A DNA stretch of 17,500 nt from Glandiceps talaboti (taxonomy: Eukaryota > Hemichordata > Enteropneusta > Spengelidae), in NCBI RefSeq assembly GCF_964340395.1, contig NC_135567.1, positions 17,815,306 through 17,832,805 of the forward strand, read 5' to 3'. The translations under genes and the position numbers were made by a program. Position 1 is the first letter of the stretch; the number at the start of each line of letters is the position of its first letter. Of the stretch, positions 9,301-17,500 are shown piece after piece. Under the pieces are notes generated by a model, which saw only the letters and a list, made by a program, of their open reading frames with translations, was not told the origin of the DNA and searched no databases.

Positions 9301-10774
9301 AAATTGCTTGAACTGTATTCTTGATAGATGTGTCCTGACATACATACACCCGTGTCACTACGCTCTGTGACACACTTTAATCTAACCATGCGTTGTATAC
9401 ATCGTCTAAGATAAAACACAAGATTATCACATGTATTTTAATGATTTACCTTCTACACGGTGAACACAAACACGTCTGCGATAATAGTGGACAGACACGG
9501 AGTGCACCCTTTAGTGATCACCTATATTACAATATCCGTACGCACTTGGCTATCTCGTCAATCAGTGCGTAATTAAAACTGACGACCTCGGCTACCTCAT
9601 TTGCAGTCAATACGGTATGAAACAAAGGGACTTAACTCGGTGGTGAAAACACACGTCATTTCGTATCAGTCAAGCGTATTATTTTAGGAGGATATGCACG
9701 GTATTATGAAAACATTAGTTTGTTGAAATTTTCAACAAAATTAGGTAAAGTAGTATAGTTGTAATGCTAACGCGGATTTTTACCCTACAGTATTCATTTT
9801 GACCTGTTTAGCATTCTGTTTGTCCGTCTGTCTGTCGGTTTATTGGATTCTGCCAATCTTTACAAACAAGCCCGGTATCATGATTAACTCCGTAGCATAT
9901 CATCAGACCACCAAATGCTAGGTTTTACAGGTTCATTGTACATGTAAGTCATTTTCAGCGATGTTTTTGTGTATGCGACTATAAGTGTTCTTTTGACAAT
10001 TGTGCCCACTATGTCAACACCAGTGAGTCTGTTTGCCCGTCAACAAAACCAAGCGTTTAATTTACAAACAGGGATCGGTCACTCGGTGTTAGCTATCATA
10101 ATATTATACCAAATATTAGACGGTGGTTTGTGTGAGTTCAATGAATCCAACGCAGCACTCGGCCTATCTTCATTTTGGCAGTGATTGATTCGGTGAAAAT
10201 GTCAGACCGACCTGATTGCACCGAACGGGTTTTTACCTCAGTCGTAGCCGTACATACCGTAGTGTGTACACAACGAATTCAAGTCCCTAATAAGGCACTC
10301 ACACGATATCCTACCTAAAATTACCATCTTTCAACGAAATCTGTGTTTATTATGTTACTGTCACTAGTAGAAACGATCAGAGATCCAACAGTAATGTTAG
10401 ATTCTGTAAATGACTGAGTACACAATTTCGCCGTAAGGTTCAACTGAATATTGACCACAAAATACATACACACACCTGACGAAGGCCACTCTCCTAGTAA
10501 ACGTTCATAAGTAACTTATTAAATAGATTATGAACTATAGTATGGTTGAATCTCGTCTAGTAACTATAACACGTTGGCTTTTACCAAACATCAAAAACAA
10601 CGAACTCAAACCTGGACAAGTTAACACAAAGAAAGACCACCGTTTCGGCGCATTTTACTTGGTATCGCGTCTCTGTAGTTACGAATAACTGAGATAGTCA
10701 GTCCAATTAGAATCGTCCTTAGAAGCCGAAAGGTCGATGTTAAAATCTACAACGCGTGAATGTTAACAAGGTTT
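9301..10774. other. Unique intron sequence next to exon 1
   Basis: No coding or RNA gene is visible. It holds a 21-bp palindrome at 9719-9739, and otherwise short open frames without motifs. Confidence 0.5.
9719..9739. repeat. 21-bp palindrome
   Basis: TTTGTTGAAA-T-TTTCAACAAA, perfect 10-bp arms around one base. Confidence 0.75.
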
Positions 10775-10795
10775 GATAGATCGCGATCGTCTATC
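10775..10795. repeat. GC-centred inverted repeat just inside intron 1
   Basis: GATAGA (10775-10780) and TCTATC (10790-10795) flank TCGCGATCG. The 10-mer GATCGCGATC (10779-10788) is itself a palindrome. It begins about 40 nt after the splice donor in the transcript. Confidence 0.6.
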
Positions 10796-10829
10796 TGTGG
10801 AATGTTATGACTTAATTTTAAAGTGTGTT

Positions 10830-10838
10830 ACTTACCTG
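10830..10838 (-). other. hh: 5' splice donor of hedgehog intron 1
   Basis: On the minus strand the exon ends CAG (10838-10836) and the intron opens GTAAGT (10835-10830), the full metazoan donor consensus. Reading through it adds only five non-family residues before a TAA. The cut falls after MTQ in phase 0, the conserved exon 1/exon 2 boundary of Hedgehog genes. Confidence 0.92.
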
Positions 10839-11132
10839 TGTCATAAGGCGATCGGCTCCTGTACCTTCCTCATCTTTGAAAATAATGTCAGCGTTATGAT
10901 TTGGTGTTAGTTCATTAAATTTTTCATCTCCCCTCTGTATTTTCCCCTCGGCTGGGCCGCTAGCACCCAGCGTAAACTCCGAAACATTCGGCATATACTG
11001 TTTGACGGCTAAATCGGTTAATTTACGTCGAGTGCCAGGTCTTGCACTACTTCGACCGGGTCCACAGGTCCAACCCGGAGAAACAAGACATATGACGGCC
11101 CACAAGACCAAGATCCGATCAAGATATTTCAT
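10836..11132 (-). CDS. hh: Hedgehog ligand, coding exon 1 (signal peptide and N-terminal part of the signalling domain)
   Basis: Ninety-nine codons from ATG at 11132 to CAG at 10836. Seen: residues 1-22 form a signal peptide (basic start, hydrophobic 7-17). Cys23 opens CGPGR, which in this family is the mature N-terminus palmitoylated by HHAT. A short basic stretch follows (R31 to K37, weaker than the vertebrate Cardin-Weintraub site), then RKLT, KQYMPN, TLGASG (54-59), [13 protein letters not shown] (82-89) and GADRLMTQ (92-99). E88, E89 and D94 align with calcium ligands of the Hedgehog N domain. Family role: a secreted, dually lipidated morphogen that binds Patched. The cholesterol-adding Hint domain is encoded by later exons and is absent here. 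The start is fixed by an in-frame TAG at 11160-11162 with no other Met between, and A at -3. The exon ends in phase 0 after MTQ, as in vertebrate Shh exon 1. Oddities: an RGD at 67-69 and an N-V-S sequon at 49-51. Family assignment is near certain; orthology within the family is not tested. Confidence 0.95.
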
Positions 11133-11159
11133 ACTTCCCTTGGATGATAGTAAGCAACA

Positions 11160-11207
11160 CTAATACAACGATTGATGTGATTTCATTTTCCACATTCTAA
11201 GTGACAT
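11160..11207 (-). promoter_or_regulatory. Upstream ORF in the predicted hedgehog 5' leader (15 codons plus stop)
   Basis: ATG at 11207-11205 opens a frame of 15 codons with two further in-frame ATGs (codons 5 and 8) and stops at TAG 11162-11160, 27 nt before the hedgehog ATG and in the same frame. The first AUG has a weak context (T at -3), while the third has A at -3 and A at +4. The peptide itself resembles nothing. If transcription starts near 11255 this uORF lies in the leader and would lower or condition translation of the ligand. If the leader is spliced or starts downstream of 11207, it is irrelevant. Confidence 0.4.
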
Positions 11208-11274
11208 TTACACAGTCTCACACTGCTTTCTTGGCTGCGTCTGTCTACATGAGTTGAGATCATATACTTCTCTC

Positions 11275-11282
11275 TATATATA
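11275..11282 (-). promoter_or_regulatory. Candidate TATA box of the hedgehog promoter
   Basis: TATATATA reads down the minus strand from 11282 and is followed by GAGAG. A TCA trinucleotide with A at 11255 lies 27 bp downstream, a usual TATA-to-start distance. That start would give a leader of about 123 nt. AT-rich octamers are common in this window, so position relative to the ATG is the main support. Confidence 0.35.
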
Positions 11283-11408
11283 ACACCTTGTAACCATACA
11301 GAAATAGCGGGAGAGGAACACAATTGAAATCTGTAGACTTTAGTATTCTTCTGGCTCGCCGTGATACTGGTGCTGCTACCTGTAGACGCTGGACTCGACT
11401 AAGCTGTG

Positions 11409-11413
11409 ATTGG
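11409..11413 (-). promoter_or_regulatory. Inverted CCAAT box, promoter-proximal
   Basis: ATTGG on the plus strand, CCAAT in the gene's sense, about 155 bp upstream of the inferred start. The flanks (TCCAATCAC) fit NF-Y moderately. It is the nearer of two CCAAT boxes spaced 62 bp apart. Confidence 0.3.
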
Positions 11414-11470
11414 AGTCCACCACCAACCCATAAGTCGGCAAAAATCAACATTCAGACAGCTCGCTATGTG

Positions 11471-11475
11471 ATTGG
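11471..11475 (-). promoter_or_regulatory. CCAAT box, distal of the promoter pair
   Basis: ACCAATCAC on the minus strand, a good NF-Y core, about 215 bp upstream of the inferred start and 62 bp (about six helical turns) from the CCAAT at 11409. Confidence 0.3.
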
Positions 11476-12482
11476 TCAATATCTTTTGATAGCTGTCAAG
11501 CACTTGCCTTCGATGTCATGCATTCAAACTAGAACCAACTTACAGGTTTACTTGCAATTATCCACAAAATCAATCAAATTCCCAATAAATTTAAAATTTC
11601 TGATTTTTCGTAAGAAAATTTCATAATTAAAAAATACGAAAATCATTTTGATATTAAGAGCGTACACAAATGACTTCAGTGACTAGAATAGTGAATTGAA
11701 ATGATCAACGAACAAACTAAAGACTTGGTCGGCATATGAGTGAAGTGAAAATAGCATGTACGCTAGCATCTGACTCAAGCAAAAATTGTAAGTTAGGTAA
11801 AAATTTTAACAAGATTAAAAATTAACAAAACTGTGTAGTCAGTTCAAGTAAGGCTAAGTACCATAGAGCGTGACGTATGAAGCTGCCAATACAATAATGA
11901 TGTTTAGGGCATACAGCACATATTACTAGTACAGTGCTATCAACTGAATAAGGTAATGTACATATGTGTGATGTAGGTAGTATACAGGGAGATGGCACAG
12001 AAACCCAACAAGGAGAGTTGATGGCAGGAAAATATTGTCAGTGTAGGTTAGTTAGAGTGGTAAGGCTATATAGTTGATTGGTATTTTAGTTAGTGGACTT
12101 GTCTAGAGTGGTTATTAGTATATAGTGGTTAAAAGACGATCGATATTATGGTTAGGCGTAAAAAAATTGTGTGGTTCTGATTACATTCAATTTTAAAATA
12201 GGTGGGGTAGGTATATTTCTTATTTTATTTTATTATATTTTTTCATGTATGAGTGTCTAGTTCAGGTTTTCCATTGTTTTCTAAATGATTTCTGTGTTGT
12301 TTATTTCTTCCTATCAGATGTACAGCCATTATAGATTGGAAGAATAGTTTTATATTGTCTTTTTAATTGATGTCAGTTTCCGTATCCAATATTTTTTGCG
12401 AGACTTCACGATTTTCGCGATTTTATTATTTTTCTCGAATACGTAAACAAAAGTTTAAGGTTGGTGTGAAAAAACTAATTTT

Positions 12483-13102
12483 TTGATATTCAAGTTAACA
12501 GACTTGGCTAGAGTAGCTGTCAGTAGGTGGTAGTTGTAAGACAAGTCGACTGGTTTGTGGAAATATCTAGCGTATTCATTCGTAGCTGGTAGTTATCTGG
12601 AGTAGTTAATAGTCTGAGCTGGTGGTAGTCCAGAGTAGTTAGTAGTAGCTGGTAGCTATACAGTGTAGTTAGTAGTTACTAGTAACTGGTAGTTGCCCAG
12701 ATTAGTTATTAATAGCTTGTAGTTGTCTAGAGTATTTATTAATAGCTGGTAGTTATCTGGAGTAGTTAATAGTCTGAGCTGGTGGTAGTCCAGAGTAGTT
12801 AGTAGTAGCTGTGTAGTGTTGGTTAGTAGTTACTAGTAGCTGGTAGTTGCCCAGAGTAGTTATTAATAGCTGGCAGTTGCCTAGGGTAGTTATTAATAGC
12901 TGGTAGTTGGCTAGAGTAATTACTAGTAGCTGGTAGTAGTCCAGAGTAGTTATCAATAGCTGGTAGTTGTCTAGAGTAGTTACTAGTAGTCTAGAGTAGT
13001 TATTAATAGCTGGTAGCTGTCTGGAGTATTTATTAGCAGCTTGTAGTTGAAAGACTACTTTTTTGGTATTCGAGTTAACAGAATAGTCTAGAATGGTTAT
13101 TA
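12483..13102. repeat. About 30-bp minisatellite with a 160-bp higher-order repeat
   Basis: The unit reads TAGCTGGTAGTTGTCTAGAG followed by TAGTTATTAA. A 68-bp segment is identical at 12583-12650 and 12743-12810, a 160-bp period. The array is bracketed by a related sequence of the TTTTTTGATATTCAAGTTAA type near 12480 and near 13060. The minus strand is open for 125 codons with a 10-residue repeat, only because the unit is 30 bp. Confidence 0.93.
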
Positions 13103-13567
13103 CTAGATAGGGGTATTTCGACAGACACAAAGATGACAGTCGTTACGTCACAGACTATCTGTATCACATCAAAGCTGGTAATATCTAAATATAGCACTCT
13201 GTCCATTGTCACCTTATCTGGAAGTATATCATACATGGATAGGTGTAAAACACAGCTGAATCAATTAATTGTCATCCAAGTCATCTTTAACTGCAATTAA
13301 TATTACAAAGACGATATATATGGTCGACTAAGGTGTTACCAGTAATCCCTCATTGCGCAGCTGTAGGAGATGTCAAGTTTCCGGGCATCAACTGCTATGG
13401 GATCGAAGGACGGTGCATATAGCCGTGTGATTGTAAACTTAATATATGAGTAAATACAACTTATATACATTCCCTAAGTCTGATTGTGCGCACACACCTT
13501 AATATAACATACATTCACGTACACATCCGTCTCGACTCATCCCACACTCTTTTCCCAGACATACAGA

Positions 13568-13604
13568 TATCAAAATCTGAGATTTTCACCGACGGATTTT
13601 GATA
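13568..13604. repeat. Hairpin with perfect 10-bp arms
   Basis: TATCAAAATC (13568-13577) and GATTTTGATA (13595-13604) with a 17-nt loop. The segments on either side (13103-13567 and 13605-13880) show no gene. Confidence 0.7.
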
Positions 13605-13880
13605 CCGTGTGTTCTATACCTTTCAACTGATGTTGATCTTGTAGTTGTGGTATTGACTCTATGGTCAGACAAAATGGTACATATAACTGCACTTATCAAT
13701 CTAATATCAATCAAGATGTCAACTCAGTGTACATGGGCACACTTCGATTCACCCCTGGGGGCGGTAGACACACTCCGTGCTTCTAAATGTACATCAGTTA
13801 TCTATCTAACTGTACAGAAACGTGTGTTTACTACTACAATAGTAGTTGGAAAATGTAAACGTTCATAGGTCGATAACACT

Positions 13881-13936
13881 GTTGCTAGGGCCGGTCAAAC
13901 CGTTGCTAGAGCCAGTCAAACCGTTGCTACTGTCAG
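13881..13936. repeat. 21-bp tandem repeat, about 2.5 copies
   Basis: The unit CCGTTGCTAGAGCCAGTCAA plus A occurs twice with small changes, followed by a partial third copy. Confidence 0.85.
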
Positions 13937-14051
13937 TAAGCAGATATTCGTGGTCGTAGACAGATTTACGAAAAGATGTTTTAGACATTTAAAAAATATA
14001 ATATCTAATCTGTTCTCATCCTTTGCTAAGCTTTATTTACCTCATATCAAA

Positions 14052-14455
14052 AGTACTAGCCAGATAACCAAAGTACTACTAGCCCTATGTTTGAGCTATA
14101 ACAAAGTGTTAGTAATATAACCAAAGAGCTAGCCCTAGTTTGAGCTAGAACCAAAGAGCTAGCTCTATGTTTGAACCATGACCAAAGAGCTAGCCCTATG
14201 TTTGAGCTATAACCAAAGTACTACTAGCCCTATGTTTGAGCTATAACCAAAGTACTACTAGCCCTATGTCTGAGCTATAACCAAAGTGCTAGCCCTATGT
14301 CTGAGCCAGAACCAAAGTACTAGCCCTATAACCAAAGTGCTAGCCCTATAACCAAAGAGCGAGCTCTATAACGAAAGTGCTAGTCCTATTTCTGAGCTAT
14401 AACCAAAGATCTAGCCCTATAACAAAAGTGCTAGCCCTATAACCAAAGTGTTAGC
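14052..14455. repeat. Minisatellite with long (about 30-36 bp) and short (about 20 bp) units
   Basis: Long units read CTAGCCCTATGTTTGAGCTA followed by TAACCAAAGTG. Short units, mostly at the right end, lack the TGTTTGAGCTA part. About 15 copies in all. Confidence 0.92.
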
Positions 14456-14751
14456 AAAAGAACAAAATGTCCCTGAATTTAAAAACTCGACACTGGACAT
14501 TGTAATTTGCTGATTATTATCAAGGCGTTGTGCGGCAAATCTTACCATTGTCCAGTAAATCTGAAAGCAATGGATCGGACGTGTTAAAGACCGCCCATCT
14601 ATCACGGACTAAGGCTTAAATTTAGAAAATATGTAAAGCTTTCCCGTTAAACAAAGGAGGGACCAATATTTATTAACACAATAGGATTTCCCTTGGACTA
14701 AGTGTCAACAAACAAACAAACACACCTTAAATACATCTCAATATCAGATTG

Positions 14752-14759
14752 TGACGTCA
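14752..14759. promoter_or_regulatory. Perfect CRE palindrome in the 5' flank
   Basis: TGACGTCA within GTGACGTCAC, the same 10-mer as at 6317-6326. About 3.5 kb upstream of the inferred start and followed by a GC-rich patch (CTGCCCCGGGACGG). Confidence 0.4.
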
Positions 14760-14968
14760 CTGGCCCTGCCCCGGGACGGAATTTAGATTCGTGGAAATAT
14801 TTAGACATTAGTGCTTAGTAATATGATCATATTTGTTCCTATGGAACACCTTCACCTATTTCTGGTAATTGTCTTTGTATAAATTAACCACGAGAGAATA
14901 TTAGTGTCCGTACTGAGTCAATCGTTGAGTTTAACTAAAATCTGCACCTATATGATTTCTTGCAGACC

Positions 14969-14978
14969 CCTATATAGG
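14969..14978. promoter_or_regulatory. CArG box (SRF-type)
   Basis: CCTATATAGG, a perfect palindromic CC(A/T)6GG, about 220 bp beyond the CRE. It could be an SRF/MADS site or chance. Confidence 0.35.
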
Positions 14979-15058
14979 AGTGGTCAGAACTGACGGTGAT
15001 TCAAAGGGTAAAATTATCCACAATAATTTGACAACTGGAGTGGAAAGCTGATCAGAGT

Positions 15059-15075
15059 AACTTGTACAACAAGTT
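15059..15075. repeat. Short hairpin
   Basis: AACTTGT-ACA-ACAAGTT, perfect 7-bp arms with a 3-nt loop. Confidence 0.5.
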
Positions 15076-17500
15076 GCAATCAGTACATACGGCTATGTTG
15101 GAAGTGAAATTGACTTTTGTTTATCAGATCTATGGCAACAGTATCCACAGCAACGGTCACATCAATTAATCAGTTTATTTGAAAAGTTTACAATTAAAAT
15201 AAAAATAGAAAGAAAAAAAGTGCTCTGTCTTTAGTGTGGTTACCGCCATTACCTTGAATATTGTGTGTGTCGAGGGTATTGTGTGTCTTAAAACGATAAG
15301 TTAGTAACGTTCACAGTCAAGTGAGACATTCTTGCTGTTTTTAATCCTTGAAATCGTGGCACCCATTACTAGGTCACGTGACTACGTTTCATTCCATGTA
15401 TTCAAGGCGAGGAAAGTAGGTGAAACGCGGTCAAAATCGTAAAAAACCAACATTTTTTTTTGCAAGGGACGACCGTTCAGAAATAAAAATGTTCGATATG
15501 TAATTAATAGTTAGATATTGCAGGTTAAAGTGAGTTGACTGTTTTAATTGTCTGCCGTCTCTGACACCGTTGTACGTAGGCCGTTGTGTCCTTTGGACAA
15601 GCTATTTAGAAAGAAAATATTTAACTAAATCTGCAAAGCCGCCGACATTTAGTACTTAAAAATGTTTGTTTTTCACATTAGGGTGACAATTAACAAAAGT
15701 GACGTCTCGGAGTTAATACCACTATACGGTAACAGCGAAGGAAATACTCGGACAACGATAAGGGTGCTTGTTAGAAAGTATCGTAGGCCATATACATGCA
15801 GAATATCGTGCATTTATCTGTTGTGAGTTCGTTGTTGAATTAAAGATATTAGTGCGAGCATGGATGTATTAGGGGAGATAAATTCACAGTGTGAGCGATA
15901 TAGGATATACTAGTAGTTGAAAGTAGTATGTATGTGTGGGTTGACTATATATGTCATACATCAGTCAATCAATGTCGACATGATAACGTGTCATTTGTCC
16001 ACCTTCGTAGAGGTGAAGGTGTGAATAACGACGCAGTAGGGAGGTATGCAACTACAGATGATACTATTTTAGTAAATGGCGCCACTAAGTGCACGACGTA
16101 TTGTCCTGTGATAGTTTAATCTGACTGACTTGTTCATTGACTCATTTTACAGTAAATTGTGGTTTACAAGTTCGCACAATATACCTAAACCACTTCCGTC
16201 CCTGCATGATCATGCCTAATTGTTAATAAGTCGAGCCGTTAGTGTCACAACCACTTTGTCGTCAATATGACGTCTCCATCGAGAAAACAAAAACGGCAAA
16301 CATACAAAGGAACTCCGTACGGCGACAACCTACTTGAAGGAGACACTATGCTGGACACTTTCTGATACAGTTCGCAAAATCTATATCCGTCTACGGAAAC
16401 GCCTTCATACCACGACAATTCTTTCATAGAAACACAAGTAAAAAAGTGAGATATAGAATGCTATGATTAAGCCAGTATCCCCTGCTTCGTTCTCACGTTA
16501 CACGGGCACCAAACGATTGTGTTGTACCACTCCAAACTTATGAAGTGTCAAGGAAGAGTTCCGACCACTTGTTGAGTATCCGAGCGCCACTATAATACAC
16601 AGACTATTTTTGTCTCAAGACGTTCCCCTGTCAAAACTTGTTACCGATTGATTCATTTATTTAGGATAAGCTTTTGTTTCCTGGACGAGGGTACTGCTTT
16701 GCTGTATTTGTCAGACAATGGGTTCAAGTCACCAGTATCCCCCATTACTGTAACCCAGTGTGACATTTTCCAATTCGTGATCAGAGTTGAATACGTGTAT
16801 GTTGTGAACAGAGCAAAGCACAAACTGTATATTTAGCGAAGTGAATGTCAGTCACTCTATTCAGTGAATCGAGCTATTCGCCACAAAAGCACGTAGAGGA
16901 GTTGAGAGTTAACATTGCAGTGCTTTGTGAAAACGAGCTAGTCTAGACACACAAAGCATTTCTACTGTACTGCCTTTAAAAGCCTTATTCACTCATATTT
17001 GCTATGTATATTATCCACTACCTTGTCCCAGTCGTGTTAGGTTTTGTTGAAAATTGAAAACTACACCAACCGGTGTAGGCCCAAGGGGCGAGTCATACAC
17101 CAAACAACAGTGCTACTTGGAGTCGAGAAACGTTAGACACTTTCGTATTAATTGTCAAAATACATCTTTACATTAGTTCCTAATAGGATTATTGCACGCT
17201 ATTTGTTATTTCTCTACTCCAGTCCTTGTCCGGTCTTCTCCCTCTCAACGCTAGCTCGGTATTATTTAAAGCATAGACAGTGGAAGGAAGCGTCCCTGTC
17301 CATGTTTAAAGACACGACTAGAAGCTACAAGTAGACTAGGTCCACTTAAAATAAATACTGGATCAATTAATGCCTTCCTCACAAGGTAAACCAGAACACT
17401 TGGGCTGTCCGAATGCTAAATATACACTGCGTGGTTTGTAAGATAGACATTTGTGTCACACTGTCAGTCAGCAGCCTGATACTGTGATAGGACTGATACA
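15076..17500. other. Distal 5' flank, no gene seen
   Basis: About 2.4 kb of unique sequence without arrays. Frames of up to about 63 codons have no motif. A 7-bp-arm hairpin around AACC lies at 17061-17078 (CTACACC/GGTGTAG). Confidence 0.5.

Larger units (their letters stand above)
11283..12482. other. Proximal 5' flank of hedgehog
   Basis: No exon is recognisable. The part after 12045 has scattered TAGTTAGAGTGGTTATTAG-like words that look like decayed copies of the array at 12483. The AT-rich part at 12140-12480 contains CGATTTTCGCGATTTT, a simple imperfect duplication of unknown origin. Confidence 0.5.

Noticed and set aside
9905-9914. GACCACCAAA as a GLI site (autoregulation)
   Set aside because: One mismatch in the key CCACCC core, alone and unclustered; too weak to claim.
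11324-11626. 100-codon plus-strand frame opposite the hedgehog promoter
   Set aside because: No domain, low-complexity tail, lies over promoter-type motifs; a divergent gene is possible but unsupported.
12140-12480. Possible MITE around the CGATTTTCGCGATTTT duplication
   Set aside because: No terminal inverted repeats or target-site duplication could be found by eye.
12753-13130. 125-codon minus-strand frame rich in QLL-TTL repeats
   Set aside because: A 30-bp minisatellite read in phase; nothing protein-like outside the repeat.
14417-14605. 62-codon minus-strand frame ending in a hydrophobic tail
   Set aside because: Partly within a minisatellite and no recognisable motif.
16721-16730. 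tRNA B-box-like GGTTCAAGTC
   Set aside because: No A box at the right distance and no cloverleaf can be formed; not a tRNA or tRNA-derived SINE on this evidence.

Overview
This window is AT-rich animal nuclear DNA, dense in micro- and minisatellites. The only protein-coding sequence I can defend is the first coding exon of a Hedgehog ligand gene on the minus strand (11132 down to 10836). It shows a signal peptide, the invariant mature N-terminal Cys (CGPGR), the TLGASG block, the DIIFKDEE calcium-ligand block and the terminal GADRLMTQ. It ends in a consensus phase-0 splice donor at the position where Hedgehog exon 1 ends in other animals. The protein is clearly bilaterian. The large first intron and the abundance of satellites suggest a marine invertebrate, lophotrochozoan or invertebrate deuterostome; I cannot name the species.

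Layout, read along the gene (right to left). Positions 17500-11283 are the 5' flank. It holds a 404-bp minisatellite (14052-14455), a roughly 620-bp minisatellite with a 160-bp higher-order repeat (12483-13102), a CRE palindrome (14752), a CArg-type SRF box (14969) and two inverted CCAAT boxes (11409, 11471). A TATA-like box lies at 11275-11282. It predicts a 5' leader of about 120 nt with a 15-codon upstream ORF (11207-11160) that ends 27 nt before the hedgehog AUG. Positions 11132-10836 are coding exon 1. Positions 10835-1 are intron 1, which runs off the window and is therefore longer than 10.8 kb. The signalling-domain remainder (exon 2) and the autoprocessing Hint domain (exon 3) lie outside.

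Intron 1 contains five minisatellite arrays with units of about 27-43 bp, and several long microsatellites: TA, GA, CATA/TATG and CT. GA/CT and ACAT/TATG are arranged as two nested complementary pairs. The intron also holds candidate regulatory palindromes: a DR1 nuclear-receptor site, an RFX X-box, paired CREs and paired CCAAT boxes.

The most striking non-coding feature is a hammerhead-ribozyme-like motif at about 1650-1690 on the minus strand, the same sense as the hedgehog transcript. It lies inside a 261-bp insert (1621-1881) flanked on both sides by (TA)n. This looks like a fragment of a ribozyme-bearing retroelement (Penelope-like or retrozyme type) lodged in the intron. All other open frames are short, lack family features or are readings of tandem repeats, and I do not call them genes.
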